Below, piece after piece: positions 50,233-62,200 of a stretch of DNA of 64,000 nt. Below the pieces are notes generated by a model. The model was given only the letters and a program-made list of their open reading frames with translations, was not told the DNA's origin and did not search any database. A program made the translations under genes and the position numbers. How positions within the stretch are numbered: position 1 is the stretch's first letter; every line of letters begins with the position of its first letter. Source of the stretch: Pyropia yezoensis (Eukaryota; Rhodophyta; Bangiophyceae; Bangiales; Bangiaceae); contig CM020618.1 of NCBI GenBank assembly GCA_009829735.1, positions 6,946,627 to 7,010,626 of the forward strand, given 5' to 3'.

Positions 50233-51801
50233 GATGTGACCGCTGCCGGGGCACCGCACGTCCGACGAGGGGGTGGGCAGGGGACAAAGAGAGGCGGACA
50301 GAAGGAGCGGAGAGGTAGCGGGAATCGCTCCGCAGCGGCCGCCGCCGATACGGCACGAGCGGTCACCACACAACAGGTTCACGATGAGCGGTGGGAGGAC
50401 GCCGTGACTGGACGCTGCGGATGAACGCGGACTGGTGCGCCTCCCAGGCCCTCCAGGACGAGCATCGGCTGCTCCTGGCAAGGGGTCGGTGGGTGGTGCT
50501 TGTGGCAGTAGGATTGTAGCTGCTAAATTTAGCGCGGGGTACGTGCACGAGAGCGCGCAAAGCGAAAGTCGACACCGCACTAGTGGCACCCCTTGACTGA
50601 CCGTCCACGTTTTCCCCAACTTGGCGCGAGCATCGGATACGCCGACATACCGGGTCGCCCAGGTCGAGGCAGCCGATGTGGGCCCGTAGCATATGGCCGG
50701 TTTCTGAAGAATGGGACGGTCCGCCTGAACCTCACAGCACGTCACAGCAGAAGTCCAGAAATTAGTTTCACTGTCAGCGTCCTACTCGGGATTTGGTTGG
50801 CTTGTTCGATTTGGTCAAGTCAGACAAGCGATACGAATCGGCTTCTGCTGGCAGGTGAGCGTTCGAGTGCGCTAATGTCTGACAATTCGAGGTGAGATGC
50901 AGGGTTCTGTCACAGACGAAGGGCTGGAAATCGTCTGGTGCAACCCGCACGGGCCTGCTGTGGGCTGCTCAGACAATCCACCGCGCGGATACGCCGCTCC
51001 CATTGGCTGCTGGAGAGGTCCACCCCGGCTGTGAACCACGACCACGCTCGCCGTGGGCCTGCTCTGGAGTGCTGTGGAGTGCTCAGGGCCCTCACAGCCA
51101 GGGAATTGAAGAAATAAATCTCAGCTTTTCCACCGCCCTTCGCTGCCACCGCCCCCGCCGTCGCCCGCCAGCGCTCCCGCCCTCCCATCGCTGGCGCCCC
51201 CGCCCTCCCCAACCAGCGCATCCCCCCTGCTCCGCGCTGGGCCCCAGCTCGCCCGACCTGCCCTCGCCAGCATTGGCGCTCCTCCCATCGCTGTGCCCCG
51301 CCAGCACCCCACACCGCATCGCACTTGTTCTCCCTGCACCGCCCCTTCCCTTGAGTGTGCCGACTCATCGTCACCTTGTGAGGTTGTGACAACGAGGGCC
51401 CCCTTTCGTTGACCCGCCGATCAGGCCACGATCGCCCTGTGAGACCTCAACGGGGGCTGTGTTCGTTCGACATTGATGACTTTTTCGATGTCGTGTGTTG
51501 GGAGGCAACAAAGACAACGAGAACACTATCTCGGAATCTGTTTGATCGTGTGCTGTAATGCAGCCTGCGTCACGCTGACGACGACGATTATCGGTGTGGG
51601 GGGGGGCGGAAGCGCGACGTCGCGCACCGTTTTGGCGGCTACGACAGGCCTGTACCCGAGCTATGCATGATCCAGGGAAGTGCCCCTACATCATCACACA
51701 TCCAAGAGACCAGAAACAAATAAGAAATCAACCAAGCAGACACGGCACGAGCAGAACTGGTGCCCGGTCCCGCCAGCGAGTGGCACTCATCAGGTCGACC
51801 T
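50233..51801. other. Spacer between the host gene and element B
   Basis: Upstream sequence of the preceding minus-strand gene, then about 1 kb with no supported gene. CT-rich repeats near 51130-51350 produce shadow ORFs. An AAATAAA lies at about 51112. GACCT at 51797-51801 would be the left target-site copy of B, but its partner is not in the window. Confidence 0.5.
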
Positions 51802-52270
51802 TGTGGCAGTATTGACCCCCAGGTAGGGGGGCACCACGTGCCATGCAAGGGGCGGCAGGCCACTAGCCTGACCCGTTCCTCCCCCTGCATTTGGGTCCGT
51901 ATTCTCTAAGTTTGGTGTAGTTAGCTCAGTAGTAAATCCAACTTGGATTTGAGGGTTTTCTGCATTTATCGTCTTGAATTTTCGTGTGGCCCGATGGGCA
52001 GGTGCTGGGGTGGGAGATTCTGAGCGGCGAGATTCTGAGGGGACCCTGGGGGGATAAGGGGGGGGACAGCGGGGCTTGGCCCTGCGTCCCCGTCCCGAGG
52101 AAGAAACTGTTGGACCACACACCATCTTCTTGTTTGTCAGTGGGGGGATTGCCCCACAACAGGGATAGAGTGTGTGCGACTTGCACTTCTTCCGGTTCCC
52201 CCGACACGGGAGGCAGCCCTAGCACACCGCCCCAACTTGGGTGCCGTGTGTGCTTGTGGTTTTTGCCACA
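51802..52270 (+). repeat. 5' LTR of element B (469 bp)
   Basis: Runs from TGTGGCAGTATTGACC to TTTTTGCCACA. Homologous to 13905-14372 (element A 3' LTR). Confidence 0.9.
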
Positions 52271-52272
52271 TT

Positions 52273-52290
52273 TGGTGGAGCAGCAGGGGA
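52273..52290 (+). other. Primer-binding site of element B
   Basis: TGGTGGAGCAGCAGGGGA begins 2 nt after the LTR and is identical to that of X and D. Confidence 0.85.
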
Positions 52291-52389
52291 CAGAGGTAAA
52301 CTTTACCTCCGGGTGCACCCGGGTGTAGGGGGCCCTCTGTCTCAGAGGAACGGTGGTCTTGGACCGTGTCATACGGATCGTCAGCCAAC

Positions 52390-54333
52390 ATGGCAAGTTC
52401 GCACCCCCCGTCGTCTGGGGAGTACACGGGTGACGCACGTACTCCAGTGCCTTGGAATACTGGTGAAACAAAGGGTTTTCCTGGGGTCGCAGAGGAACTG
52501 GAGGTTCCTCAAGCCAGCAGGACTGGAAGTACGGGCGGGCAACAGGCCACCCCGACTCAGTCGGGAGTTCATTCGGGTGACACTCCTGATGTGGGTGGGC
52601 CGAAGTCCGGCCACCGTTCGGTACACTCAACGGGAACGTCCCAAAGTGAGAGGACTGGCCCCGCGGGTTCCACTCGGGTTGGAGCCATCTTCGGCTTGGA
52701 GCCGTCGCCAACTAGGCTTTCGGAGGACGGCGGACCTCCGTTGGTCGGCGATGGGCTCGCGCCCATGCCCCCGGTTGAGACCCCTGAGGATCGTGGTTAC
52801 CCCTCAGGTGGACTCCCGGAGGCGGACCGAGACTCAACTGGAGTCGAAAATCCACTCCTCGCGGAAACTGTCCGTCGGGAGGCGACCAATGTGTTGCGGC
52901 AGACTTTGCCGGACCTGGTGGTCACGATGACGAATACTATTCTGAATCAGATTGTGGTGAGTTTGCCAGATGGCCTTAATGTCCAGGCCGGATTGGGGCT
53001 TTCGAGCCCGCAGGCGCAGGGGGAATCCCTCCTCACGCCTGTCTCGGGTCGCCCCGAACCGGGGGCGACCCCTGTGACTCCCAACGAGGGAGCCACACCA
53101 TTCTCTGTGGGGCGTACGCCCTTCACGAGGGAGTTCCCCTCGGAAACGCCGGCTGCTACACCAAGCTCGCCGCGGCAGACGACAGGCACTGCGGTTCAAC
53201 TCACCCCATTGCCTCAGCGGCTTTTCCCTCAACGTGAGGTGCCGCCCAAGATCTAGGTGGCCAACCCAGTCTACCAGAGGATCTTTGACTGTGAGACCTA
53301 CGCCCTCCACAACAAGTCGGTGGCGTACGGTCCTATTCAGGCCCGAGCCATGGGCAGTGCCAAGAAGAATGCACCTCACTCTTTTGGGCACAAAGCGGAG
53401 TGGAATGGAACTCCCCCCCTCCGTGTCTTTGAGTTTCTACGTCGTTTCACAAAAGCCTGTGACGACAATGCCATAAGTGAAGGCATGGCTTTCTATATGC
53501 TACAGGAGTTTACGAAGGGCGACCTCCGGACAGAACTCATATCCGTCATGCCCAGTTCCTCAAGTGGAGGCGCTGGTGAGGTGACGTCCTACTTGGAGCT
53601 CGTCAACTGGTTGTTGAGAGCCATGGTGGATGAAGCAGCGTTGGCTTCTCAAGACGAGGAGTTTACGCAGGCGCATCAGGAAGAGACTGAGGACGAGTTG
53701 TCCTTTGCGGAGCGGGTTCGTAAGCTCAACAATCTTTGTGGGTTTCTTCATCCACAAGCTGTGGTGAAGAGTCGGTTTGTGGAGGGACTTCACTGGTCAG
53801 CCAGGATGGAGACCCGGGAGCATAATACTGCCCGGGCGACACTAGCGGACTTCGCTAGGTTCGCCTACCGCAGAGGTGAGGCCTACCGCAAGTTGCGGGA
53901 GGAACAACGCCAGGAGCGTCAGGCCGAGTTGGCCAAGGAACGAGAGGAGGCGCGCCAGGCCAGAGAGCTGCGAGAGGCACGGCGAATCCGCAAGGAGAGG
54001 GTAGTAGCTGCCGTGGGGACTTCCCAGGGTACCTCTTCGTCTTCCTCAGTCGGGAAGACCCCTCCGGGAACTGACAATCGGTGTTGGAACGGCAACTCCG
54101 GTGGACACTGGGCATATGATTGCCCTGTGTTGAGTAAACGCATTCAACAACTTGTTAAGAATGTGAGTAAGAAGTCGGCTACGAACGAAGTACGTTCACG
54201 CCGCGAGGGTGGACCTCAACCGGTAGTGGCGGTCGCCACACCCTCGGCGGAGGGGGCGGACACGTCGTCCTCGGACTCGTCGTCTTCCCCTTCGCCCTTG
54301 GATTCAGACGCCAAGTCGGCGGGAAACGAATGA
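52390..54333 (+). pseudogene. gag: Gag of element B, one nonsense codon and a damaged zinc knuckle
   Basis: The ATG at 52390 (gccaacATGgca) matches the context of D gag. A TAG at 53254-53256 splits the frame between PPKI and VANPVYQ. Element C has CAG at this codon, so the stop arose in B. The capsid-like region is FDCETYALHNKS...FEFLRRFTKACDDNAISEGMAFYML, parallel to D gag (MWLRKLVKACNDNGVSEGMALYAI). A charged Arg/Glu/Gln helix (QERQAELAKEREEARQARE) precedes a knuckle reading C-x2-G-x4-H-x4-C. The second Cys is replaced by Gly. The frame ends AGNE-TGA, overlapping the pol-frame ATG (ATGA). Confidence 0.85.
54321..54327 (+). promoter_or_regulatory. -1 ribosomal frameshift heptamer GGGAAAC (element B)
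   Basis: Codons GCG GGA AAC GAA TGA contain G GGA AAC in the correct phase. The -1 frame continues CGA ATG ACC into pol. Confidence 0.8.
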
Positions 54334-56085
54334 CCGTTGGAGCTGGCCGTCCTAAGCTCACAACGGCAGCCTCGGCCAAGTGGATCAAGAGGACGAACCA
54401 ACCCTGCCGGATACTGCGGCGACCTAAGGGAGTCCGCCCACCTCGGGTAGGACTCCCCAAGAACGTAAACCCACGTCGGGTCATCGCGGTGCTGATGGGT
54501 GAGAACTTCCAGGTGGCTGGACGGGTGCAACTAGCCCCCGGCCGTGCCTGTTGTGCCCGTATCGTACTTGATACTGGGTCAGGAGCCTCCTTAATACGCA
54601 AGTCGCTATTACCAAAGGAGATGAAGCTCTAGCGCTGGAGGTCTAAAGCCGACCATATGATCGACATCAATGGTGGGGTACTTCCCATTGTTGGTGCCGT
54701 GACCCTACCAACTAGGTTGGGAACCCATGAGGTCGACGTGACCTATGGAGTAGTCGAGAATATATCGGTACCCCTGCTTCTGGGTACCCCTTATGGTGTA
54801 ACGCAAGTGCCTTTGATTTGTGGCCCAGAGTATTGGGTCAAGTTGATGAATGGGGAGACCATCCCCATTCTTGGTCAGGGAAAGTCTGTGGCTCCTGTGA
54901 CAGTTTCAAAGTCGAAGCCTGTTTGCTCCGTGAGAGAAGGGTTTACTGCTACTCTGCGTTTAGCCCGTAAAGTCACGTTGCCCCCCAACTCGGTGGGGCA
55001 CGTTGACGTTGTAACTGATTATACGGGGAACGGGTTGGTGCACCCTCACCCCCGTCTTGCTCGCAAGCACCAAGTGCAAGTTGCCCTTGGCACGATGGAC
55101 TCCAAAGCCGGAGTCCCGTGGAGGATTCAGGTGATGAACCTGAGCTCTTCGCCCAAGTACTTCAAGTCGGGAGCCAAGTTCGGCTATATCGACCAACATG
55201 AGGGACCAGTAGTAGCGGTCACCCTCAACGCGGGCGCGACTAGCGACCCGAAGTCCGAAAAGGAGAAGCACCAAGCCCAGCTGGCCGCCTCTCCTCGACC
55301 CCATGTGCACATGGGGAATGTTCCACCCAGGTTGAGGGTTCAAGTTGAAAGCCTCTTGGACCAATACCACAAGTTGTAGGATGGTCAATTGGGACTCATG
55401 AGAGCCACCCAACACCGGATCGAGTTGAAACCCGGTGCACCCCCTATACGCCAACAACCGTATAGGGGAGGACCCCGTTTAAGGGCCCTCGTTAAGGAGC
55501 AAGTTGCCCGCATGGAGGCCCTTGATGTGATCGAGGCCAGCAACGCCAAGTGCGCGAGTCCGGTGGTTATTGTCCCCAAAGTTGATGGGACCCCACGGTT
55601 CTGTATCGACTACCGTAAGCTCAACGAGAGCACGGTGAAGGACAGTTATCCCCTACCCAGGATGGACGACTGTCTGGACTCTTTGGGGGAGGCTAACGTG
55701 TTCTCTACCCTAGACTGTAACGCGGGGTACTGGCAAATTCCCATTGCCCCGGAAGACAGGCATAAAACTACCTTTACCTGTCACTCTGGTACCTACCAGA
55801 GCAAGCGACTACCGTTCGGACTGTGTAACACGCCGGCAATTTTCCAGCGCGCCATGGACATGATTCTGGCCGGAGTACGGTGGCAGATCTGTCTTGTGTA
55901 CCTAGACGATATCATTGTGTTCTCCCGAAGTCCGGAGGAGCACATTGGCCATCTTGGCCAGGTGTTCAAGCTACTTGCTGACGCCGGTGTGTCACTGAAG
56001 GCGAGCAAGTGCCACCTCTTCACTCAGGAGGTGGAATACTTGGGACATATTGTCCGTCCGGGGCGCCTCAGTGTCAACGAGAAGA
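54330..56085 (+). pseudogene. pol: Element B pol, truncated: protease and most of RT
   Basis: One frame with two stops: TAG at 54630-54632 and TAG at 55377-55379. The second replaces the Trp of YKGLWDGQLG seen in D, a TGG to TAG change. Aspartic protease is IVLDTGSGASLIRKS (about 54560-54610). RT has FCIDYRKLNESTVKDSYPLP, LPFGLCNTPAIFQRA and YLDDIIVFSR (about 55900-55930). Sequence ends at LSVNEK, the point where D reads RVNEKNLVG, cut by the LTR of X' at 56086. RNase H, integrase and chromodomain are absent. Confidence 0.9.
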
Positions 56086-56448
56086 TGTAGCACAATAGGG
56101 ATCCGCGGCACGTCCACTCTCAGGGAGCACTCACCAGGGGGGATCGGCACCAACGTCACCGGGAGGCCAAGGTTGCTGTCCTTGGAGCGCAAGCCACGGG
56201 ACCAAGATGGGAGCCCAAATGGGAGGGGTTTGTTGTTCTACCTTGGCCGGCCGTGGATTCGCCGCCGGCCCCCTCGTTACAAACCCTCGGAGACACTACT
56301 AACTACCTTCCACCCCAAGATGCAAGTCCCTCTGGTCATACGTAACGTATAGGTACCGTGACCAGTACGGACTATCAAATTGAAAGCCAAGGATTAGAAG
56401 TAGCCCCCCTAATACTAGGGTCACAATACGGCCGACCATATTGCTACA
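56086..56448 (-). repeat. LTR of X' (363 bp)
   Basis: TGTAGCAC...ATATTGCTACA, collinear and equal in length with the X LTRs. The + strand TATAAA of X is TACAAA here. Confidence 0.9.
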
Positions 56449-56762
56449 TATCCCCCCCTCAGATTCGGCCCGTCCTCGGGTCGAGTTGCATTCGGGTTAC
56501 CGAGTGTAAGTGGGTCGCGTGACCGTTTACCAGTCGGGTGGGGCTTTGCGCCCTGTCGCGACAGACACCCCTTTTCGAGGTTGTCTGAGGGGGGCTCCCC
56601 CCTTTGTGTGGTACACACACGATCCGTTTTCCGGACCGTTAAATTCCCGATGCGGGCTTCTGTTCACGACTCCCCTTTCCGAGGGGTGGTGCAAGCGGAT
56701 CCGCCACCAGGCGTCTGGTGGTAGGGGAGCCCCTCTCGTGTTACCGAGTGAATGGGGGCGGC
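56086..56762 (-). mobile_element. Truncated element X copy (X'), 3' end only
   Basis: The 363 bp LTR (56086-56448) is followed by the X polypurine tract and by the segment matching 1461-1770. Similarity then fades after about 56760. Oriented as X's 3' end, it lacks gag, pol and the antisense ORF. It carries many substitutions relative to X, so it is older. Confidence 0.85.
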
Positions 56763-57410
56763 CGTGGCGTTCTGAGCCCCTGGGACCGTTGGAACCCGGG
56801 AGACTGACTTGGGACCCGGCTGGCAGCGTTACGTGGAACCACGCGCTGGCCGAGGATCCCTGCATCGGTGGCCCGGGGCAGTGGCGACACGCCCGGTGCC
56901 CTGATTGGTCACCCGGAGCGGTGGACTTGCCGGGTTGGGGCATACTGACCTTCGCGTTATTTGTCTGATTTTTCGCATTTGTTTCCCTTGCGTGATTTCG
57001 TGTCTTTCCCTTTTTTCCCACTGGGTTTTTTTTGGGGATTGACATTTGTGTGTGGGGGGATTTCGCTTGCTTTTTGTGTGTTGGCCCGGTGAGCGGCCGG
57101 TGCCTTGCTGGCACTTGGCCCGCTGGGGGCGCCCTCTGGGGGCCTCGCTCAGGGCCCCTGGAGGGGCCAGGGGGGGAGGTTCTTGAGGGGTGCTCCGGGG
57201 TTCTCCCCGGGGCCATCTTGTAAAATCAACAGTACTTTGGGTTCCTTCTCCCTCGGGCTTTTGTCCTGTTTACCTTTGCCTCTTATCGTGGCGGGCGAGT
57301 GGATCAGCAAGGGCTCTTACCTGTTCCTTCCTGGGCTTCGGACTGTGGTCTCTGAGTGTGTGGTTGTGGCTTCTGGGTCCGGGAATCTGGGTTCCATTAC
57401 GCTACATTTA
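56763..57410 (+). other. Junction region and probable 5' LTR of element D
   Basis: The last bases before the D primer site include GCTACA (57401-57406), a plausible LTR end. I could not fix the LTR start because the 3' LTR lies beyond the window. A T-rich stretch occurs at 56945-57050, with GC-rich sequence at 57090-57220. No gene is seen. Confidence 0.5.
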
Positions 57411-57428
57411 TGGTGGAGCAGCAGGGGA
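57411..57428 (+). other. Primer-binding site of element D
   Basis: TGGTGGAGCAGCAGGGGA, identical to the sites of X and B, 137 bp upstream of D gag. Confidence 0.85.
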
Positions 57429-57547
57429 GGGCTTCACTCTTCTCCCGTATCGGGACAGCCCTCTTCTTTTTCTGTGGCGTTTGGTTCCTTGGTTCCCGTT
57501 TCTGGTAACGAGATCGTTTGGTTCAGGTCGAGTGCCGCACGGCCAAC

Positions 57548-59254
57548 ATGACGGACCCTGTCCCTTCGGGTGGTCGGGGCCGTGGTGCGCCGTCGGACGT
57601 TTCGATGGTTACTCCCGCTGGCCGTGGCCGCGGCGGTCCCTTGGGTCCGTCGAACCGTGGCGGAGGCGGGTCGACAGGGATTCCTCGTCGGGGGACAGCG
57701 CCCCCGGGTGGGATCCGGGTTACAATGGGTCAGGATTCACGTGGGAACGCGGGTTCCGAGTCGGGGACCCGAGTTCCACCTTCGGCTACTGTTGCTGGGT
57801 CCCCGGACATTGTGTCCACACTGGAAACGTTTCGAGATGAGATTTTGGCTACTGTTTCCCAGGCCCTGAGCCAGAGTCCTGCTGGCCAGGGTGGGTCCCG
57901 TGATACCAGTCGTTCCGATCGTTCTCGTTCCCGCCGTCACCGGCGTCGTCATCATTCGAGTGGCTCCTCTTCCTCTTCTTCCTCTGGTACCACATTTTCA
58001 TCCGTCTTCGATGAGGAGGACCTGGAACCCATTCGGAACCCACGAACCGAGCCCAAGGTAATCAAGTGTTCCGACGATCGTTTTGCTCGGGTCCTGGACT
58101 ATCGTACGTATCGCCTACGGAACAAGAAATCGACCTATGGAACGCGAGAAGCACGTAAGATGGGACGGGTTGCTCGTAACATGAAACACTCTTTTGCTGG
58201 GTACCCTAATTTCTCTGGGAAAGAGGCCCTCAAGGTGTTCATGTGGCTCCGCAAACTGGTTAAGGCATGTAACGATAATGGGGTTTCCGAGGGCATGGCC
58301 CTGTACGCGATCCCTCATTTCCTGTCTGGGGACGCGGAGCTGCGGTACACTCGGGCCCTTCCGGACTCCTCAAGCGCATCAGGTGGCGCGTCGATCACGA
58401 GTTACCCTGAGGCCGTTAACTGGTTCCTTGAAACGTACGCTGAACCCCATGCGTTGGCACTGGCGCAGGACAAGTTCAGTCGGGCCGCTAAGGAACCAGA
58501 TGAGGGGATCGAGGCCTTTGCGGTACGCTTACGGGGTCTGACGGAACTATGTGGGAACATCCACACCGAAGGTACCATGAAACAGCAGCTGATTCAAGGG
58601 CTCCCTGAGTACCTACGTACGGACGCATTTGTTTACAATATCCCTGACCGTACGTACCAGCAGCTGGTAACGTTTACTGCGGGCAAGAACAAGGCGGCTA
58701 CCGAGGTTATCAAGATGGCCCGAGGGTCCTCTGTGACCAAGGCTGGCCCCTCCGGAACCGTCCGCAGACCCACTGAACCGAGGCCCAATCGTTCGTTGGA
58801 CTCGTCCCCGTTGATGGCTGTTAATCCTATGGGCCCCTCTACAATCCTTAAGGGCCCCCTCGAGAAGGAAACTGGGAAGACCGGGTCGGGTCAAGTGTTT
58901 GGGTTCAAGGGACCCACGCCCCAGTTCGTGGGAGTACGTACCATGGACAGTCGACGCCCGTACCGTTGTTACCTTTGTTGGGAACCGGGTCACATGGCCC
59001 ATCAATGTTCCATGTTGTCTGAGGTCCAACGGAAAGCGGTTCTCCAGGCCCGGGACTCGTTCCTTGCGGCCACTCGTGGACGGAGTCAGAGTACCGATGT
59101 AAAGCCAAACGCGGACCGCCAGTTCCATCGTCAGATCCGGGTTGCTATGGTTCAGGCCCTTTGTGAAGGGATAAACCTCTCGGATGACGAGGCGGACCAA
59201 GGGTACCAAGTGAACGACGGTTCCCAGGAGCCGGGACCCTCGGGAAAAGAGTAA
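57548..59254 (+). CDS. gag: Element D Gag polyprotein (568 aa)
   Basis: Starts at the ATG at 57548 (gccaacATGacg), as in B gag; the frame runs 10 codons further upstream without ATG. The N terminus is Gly/Arg/Pro-rich (GGRGRGAPSD), then an RS-like basic stretch (SRSDRSRSRRHRRRHH). The capsid-like domain, about residues 170-390, includes FSGKEALKVFMWLRKLVKAC and ITSYPEAVNWFLETYAE. Zinc knuckle CYLCWEPGHMAHQC is intact about 95 residues from the end. The last codons are TCG GGA AAA GAG TAA with an embedded slippery heptamer. No nonsense codons. Confidence 0.9.
   Translation: MTDPVPSGGRGRGAPSDVSMVTPAGRGRGGPLGPSNRGGGGSTGIPRRGTAPPGGIRVTMGQDSRGNAGSESGTRVPPSATVAGSPDIVSTLETFRDEILATVSQALSQSPAGQGGSRDTSRSDRSRSRRHRRRHHSSGSSSSSSSGTTFSSVFDEEDLEPIRNPRTEPKVIKCSDDRFARVLDYRTYRLRNKKSTYGTREARKMGRVARNMKHSFAGYPNFSGKEALKVFMWLRKLVKACNDNGVSEGMALYAIPHFLSGDAELRYTRALPDSSSASGGASITSYPEAVNWFLETYAEPHALALAQDKFSRAAKEPDEGIEAFAVRLRGLTELCGNIHTEGTMKQQLIQGLPEYLRTDAFVYNIPDRTYQQLVTFTAGKNKAATEVIKMARGSSVTKAGPSGTVRRPTEPRPNRSLDSSPLMAVNPMGPSTILKGPLEKETGKTGSGQVFGFKGPTPQFVGVRTMDSRRPYRCYLCWEPGHMAHQCSMLSEVQRKAVLQARDSFLAATRGRSQSTDVKPNADRQFHRQIRVAMVQALCEGINLSDDEADQGYQVNDGSQEPGPSGKE
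59242..59248 (+). promoter_or_regulatory. -1 ribosomal frameshift heptamer GGGAAAA (element D)
   Basis: G GGA AAA in gag phase, one codon before GAG TAA. Just downstream, a G-rich run (about 59255-59263) can pair with the C-rich run TCCCCTCCCC (about 59275-59284), giving a possible stimulatory stem. Confidence 0.8.
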
Positions 59255-62200
59255 CGGGGGGCGGATCGAAACGGTCCCCTCCCCATCGTCGGGATAGTAC
59301 CTGCTCGTTTGCAACTGCGTTGGGGTTCTCCAATATCTTTAAGGGCCCCGTTATACCTGTACGTTCTGAGTCTCCTATTACTTTGAAAAACCCTTGTTCC
59401 TGTTTGCCCTCTCTGGCACGAAGATCCAAGTCTGGGCTCCGACGTCGGATGGGAATGAAGAAGCCCTATGGGTTCAAGGGTACCTTGCTTGTACTGCGCA
59501 AGAGAAACTTTGCTTTGAACGCTTTGATTCGACTGGACACGGAGGAACCGAAGGACACTACGGCTATTCTGGACACTGGTGCAGGGCCAAGCGTGGTACG
59601 TGAGGATGTCCTCCCTGAAGGGTGGCGACGACTGGCGTCAAGGGCCCCCAAGTCGACGCATGTGTGTGACGCCTCTGGTCAGCTGTTACGGGCCCGTGGG
59701 ATCGTGGAACTATCGGTGATCGTGAACGGGAAGCCGATGGAGTTCGAGTTCCTCGTGGTCAGGGCCCTCTCGGTACCGTTGATCCTCGGGATGGACTTTC
59801 AGAAGGAACACGTTAAGGCGATCTACCCTGGAACAGAGTCTGTGCTTTGGAACCTGGGTTTCCTGACCTACGCCAAGAGAACGTGGGACGGAAAGACCCA
59901 GAACGCTTTTCCTGTGACGGGTAACCCTGTACGCCGAGATCCTTCTGCCCTGTAACTCTCCAAGGCTGTAACTTTGGCACCCCGATCCCTCCAAGCGGTC
60001 TACGTCAAGTGCGGAACGAACGGACGTTGTTTACTATATGAACGACCGCACAAGATGTCTAAGAAAGGGCTCCGTCTGCATAATGCCCTGGCTGACGTAC
60101 GGACCCGGCGGAACTTCCGGATCCACATCATGAACATCTCGAACCGGGCGGTCAACTTGCCCAAGAATTTCGCCGTAGGCCTCGCTATCCCGTACGACGG
60201 ACCCGTGCTCGAGGTCCCCACTGGTTACTTGCCGGCCCCTAGTGAGGGGGCGGACCCTATTGTTACGCTGGGAACAGAGCAAGGGAACACGTCGGGTCAA
60301 GCGTCGTCACCGGAGGGCGAGACCCCTGAGGGATCCGATGGAACCACGGTACCCGAGCCGGATACAAAGGGCAAGACGTCAGACGGAACCCCGGTCAAGA
60401 TGCCCAAGGTGGCGTACGAGCTGATCCCGCCTGAACTTCACCAGGCCGTACGTGAACTTTTGGAACGCTACAAGGGGCTGTGGGACGGACAACTGGGACG
60501 TATTGACGTAACACCCCACCGGATCACTTTGAAGGACGGGGCCAAGCCTATTCGTTCCCAACCGTACCGTACCGGGCTCCATCATCGGGACCTGATCAAG
60601 GAACAAGTGGAAAAGCAGACCAAGCTCGGGGTCATTGAGCCGTCTCAGGCTGAGTGGTCGTTCCCGGTCGTCTTGGTCCCCAAGCCCGATGGTACCCCGC
60701 GGATCTGTGTTGACTACCGCAGACTGAACGATGTGACGGTTAAGGACACGTACCCGTTACCAAGGATGGACGAATGTATCGACTTTCTGGGAGAGGCTAC
60801 CGTATTTCCGATGCTGGACGCGAACTGTGGTTACTGGCAGATCCCTGTTTCTGCCGAGGACCAGGATAAGACGACGTTCACGTGTCACGAAGGAATCTTC
60901 CGGTACATCAGGCTCCCCTTTGGTCTCACGAACGCTCCGGCTACGTTTCAACGGGCCATTGACATGATCCTGTCCGGGGTTAAGTGGAAGACGTGCCTCG
61001 TGTACCTGGACGACATTATTGTTTTCTCTAAGAACCCTACGGAACACCTGGAGCACCTGGAAGAGATCTTTGGGCTACTCGCTAAGGCCGGTGTTTCCCT
61101 GAAGGCCAGCAAGTGCTTTTTGTTCCATGACGAGGTTGAGTACCTTGGCCATATCGTCGGCAAGGGCCAGCTACGCGTGAACGAGAAGAACCTAGTCGGG
61201 CTACGGGAAGCCAAGACACCGAGAACCAAGAAGGACCTACGCAGTTTCCTGGGAATGTGTAACGTTTACCGTCGCTTTGTTAAGGACTATGCTCAGGTTG
61301 CCCGCCCTCTGTTGGCTATGAAAAGTACCAAGGTACCCGACCCTCTGCCTCCTTTTACTCCGGCTCAGACGGACGCGTTTGAGGAACTGAAGTACCGTCT
61401 GACCCACACACCGATCCTGGCGCTTCCGCGACGCTCGGGCCAGTTTATTGTGGATACCGATGCGAGCGCTGCCCAGATTGGTTGCGTTTTGCTACAGGAA
61501 TAAGAGGACGGGGCCTACAAGCCCGTGGGTTACTGGAGCAGGGTCCTGACACAAGCGGAACGGAACTATAGTACCACGGAACGCGAGTACCTTGCTGTTG
61601 TCTGGGCTCTCTTTTTGTTACGACCGTACCTAGAGGGGACACGCTTCGTTGTACGTACGGACCACACCGCTTTGAAGTGGATGTTACACATGGACGGAGC
61701 CCATGGACGTTTGGCTCGTTGGCGACTCCGGTTAGCTGAGTACCATTATACCGTTGAGTCCCGTCCTGGTCAACACCACCATGCTGCAGACTTTATGTCA
61801 AGGCTAGAAACTACGGGACACGACCGAGGACCTATACCTGAGGAGATACCTTCCCTGTTAACCATGGCCAACTTCGTTACCGGATGGGTCCGCCCGAACT
61901 TCAAGACACACAAGAGGTACCCACCGCTGTCGATTGACAGGATCCTCAAGGCTCAGGGGAACGATAAGCGTTGCAAGGAACTTCAGAAAGAGATGAGCCG
62001 GAACGCTAACTCGCGGTACGGGGAAACACCTGAAGGGTTACTTGTACGACTGGCTCCTCTGGACCGAGCCGTTCAGATTGTGGTCCCCAAGGAACTACAG
62101 CAGGAGATACTGACTTTGGAACATGAACCAGGCCACGCGGGACACCCAGGGATTAACAAGATGTATACCTCTATGAGACGAACGTTCTACTGGGAAACTA

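Larger units (their letters stand above)
51802..56085 (+). mobile_element. Ty3/gypsy element B, 5' half (same family as A and C), truncated
   Basis: 5' LTR, primer site, gag and the first part of pol are present. The element breaks off inside RT at 56085, where the LTR of X' begins (after GAAGA). The rest of B is not found on the far side within the window, so a deletion or recombination followed, or D's insertion removed it. Three nonsense codons and a lost zinc ligand mark it as inactive. Confidence 0.9.

Noticed and set aside
59953..61503. Reassigned stop codons as an explanation for TAA/TAG within pol
   Set aside because: Host genes in the window end normally with TGA (kinase), TAA (co-chaperone, MFS) and TAG (DDT protein), so all three are true stops.
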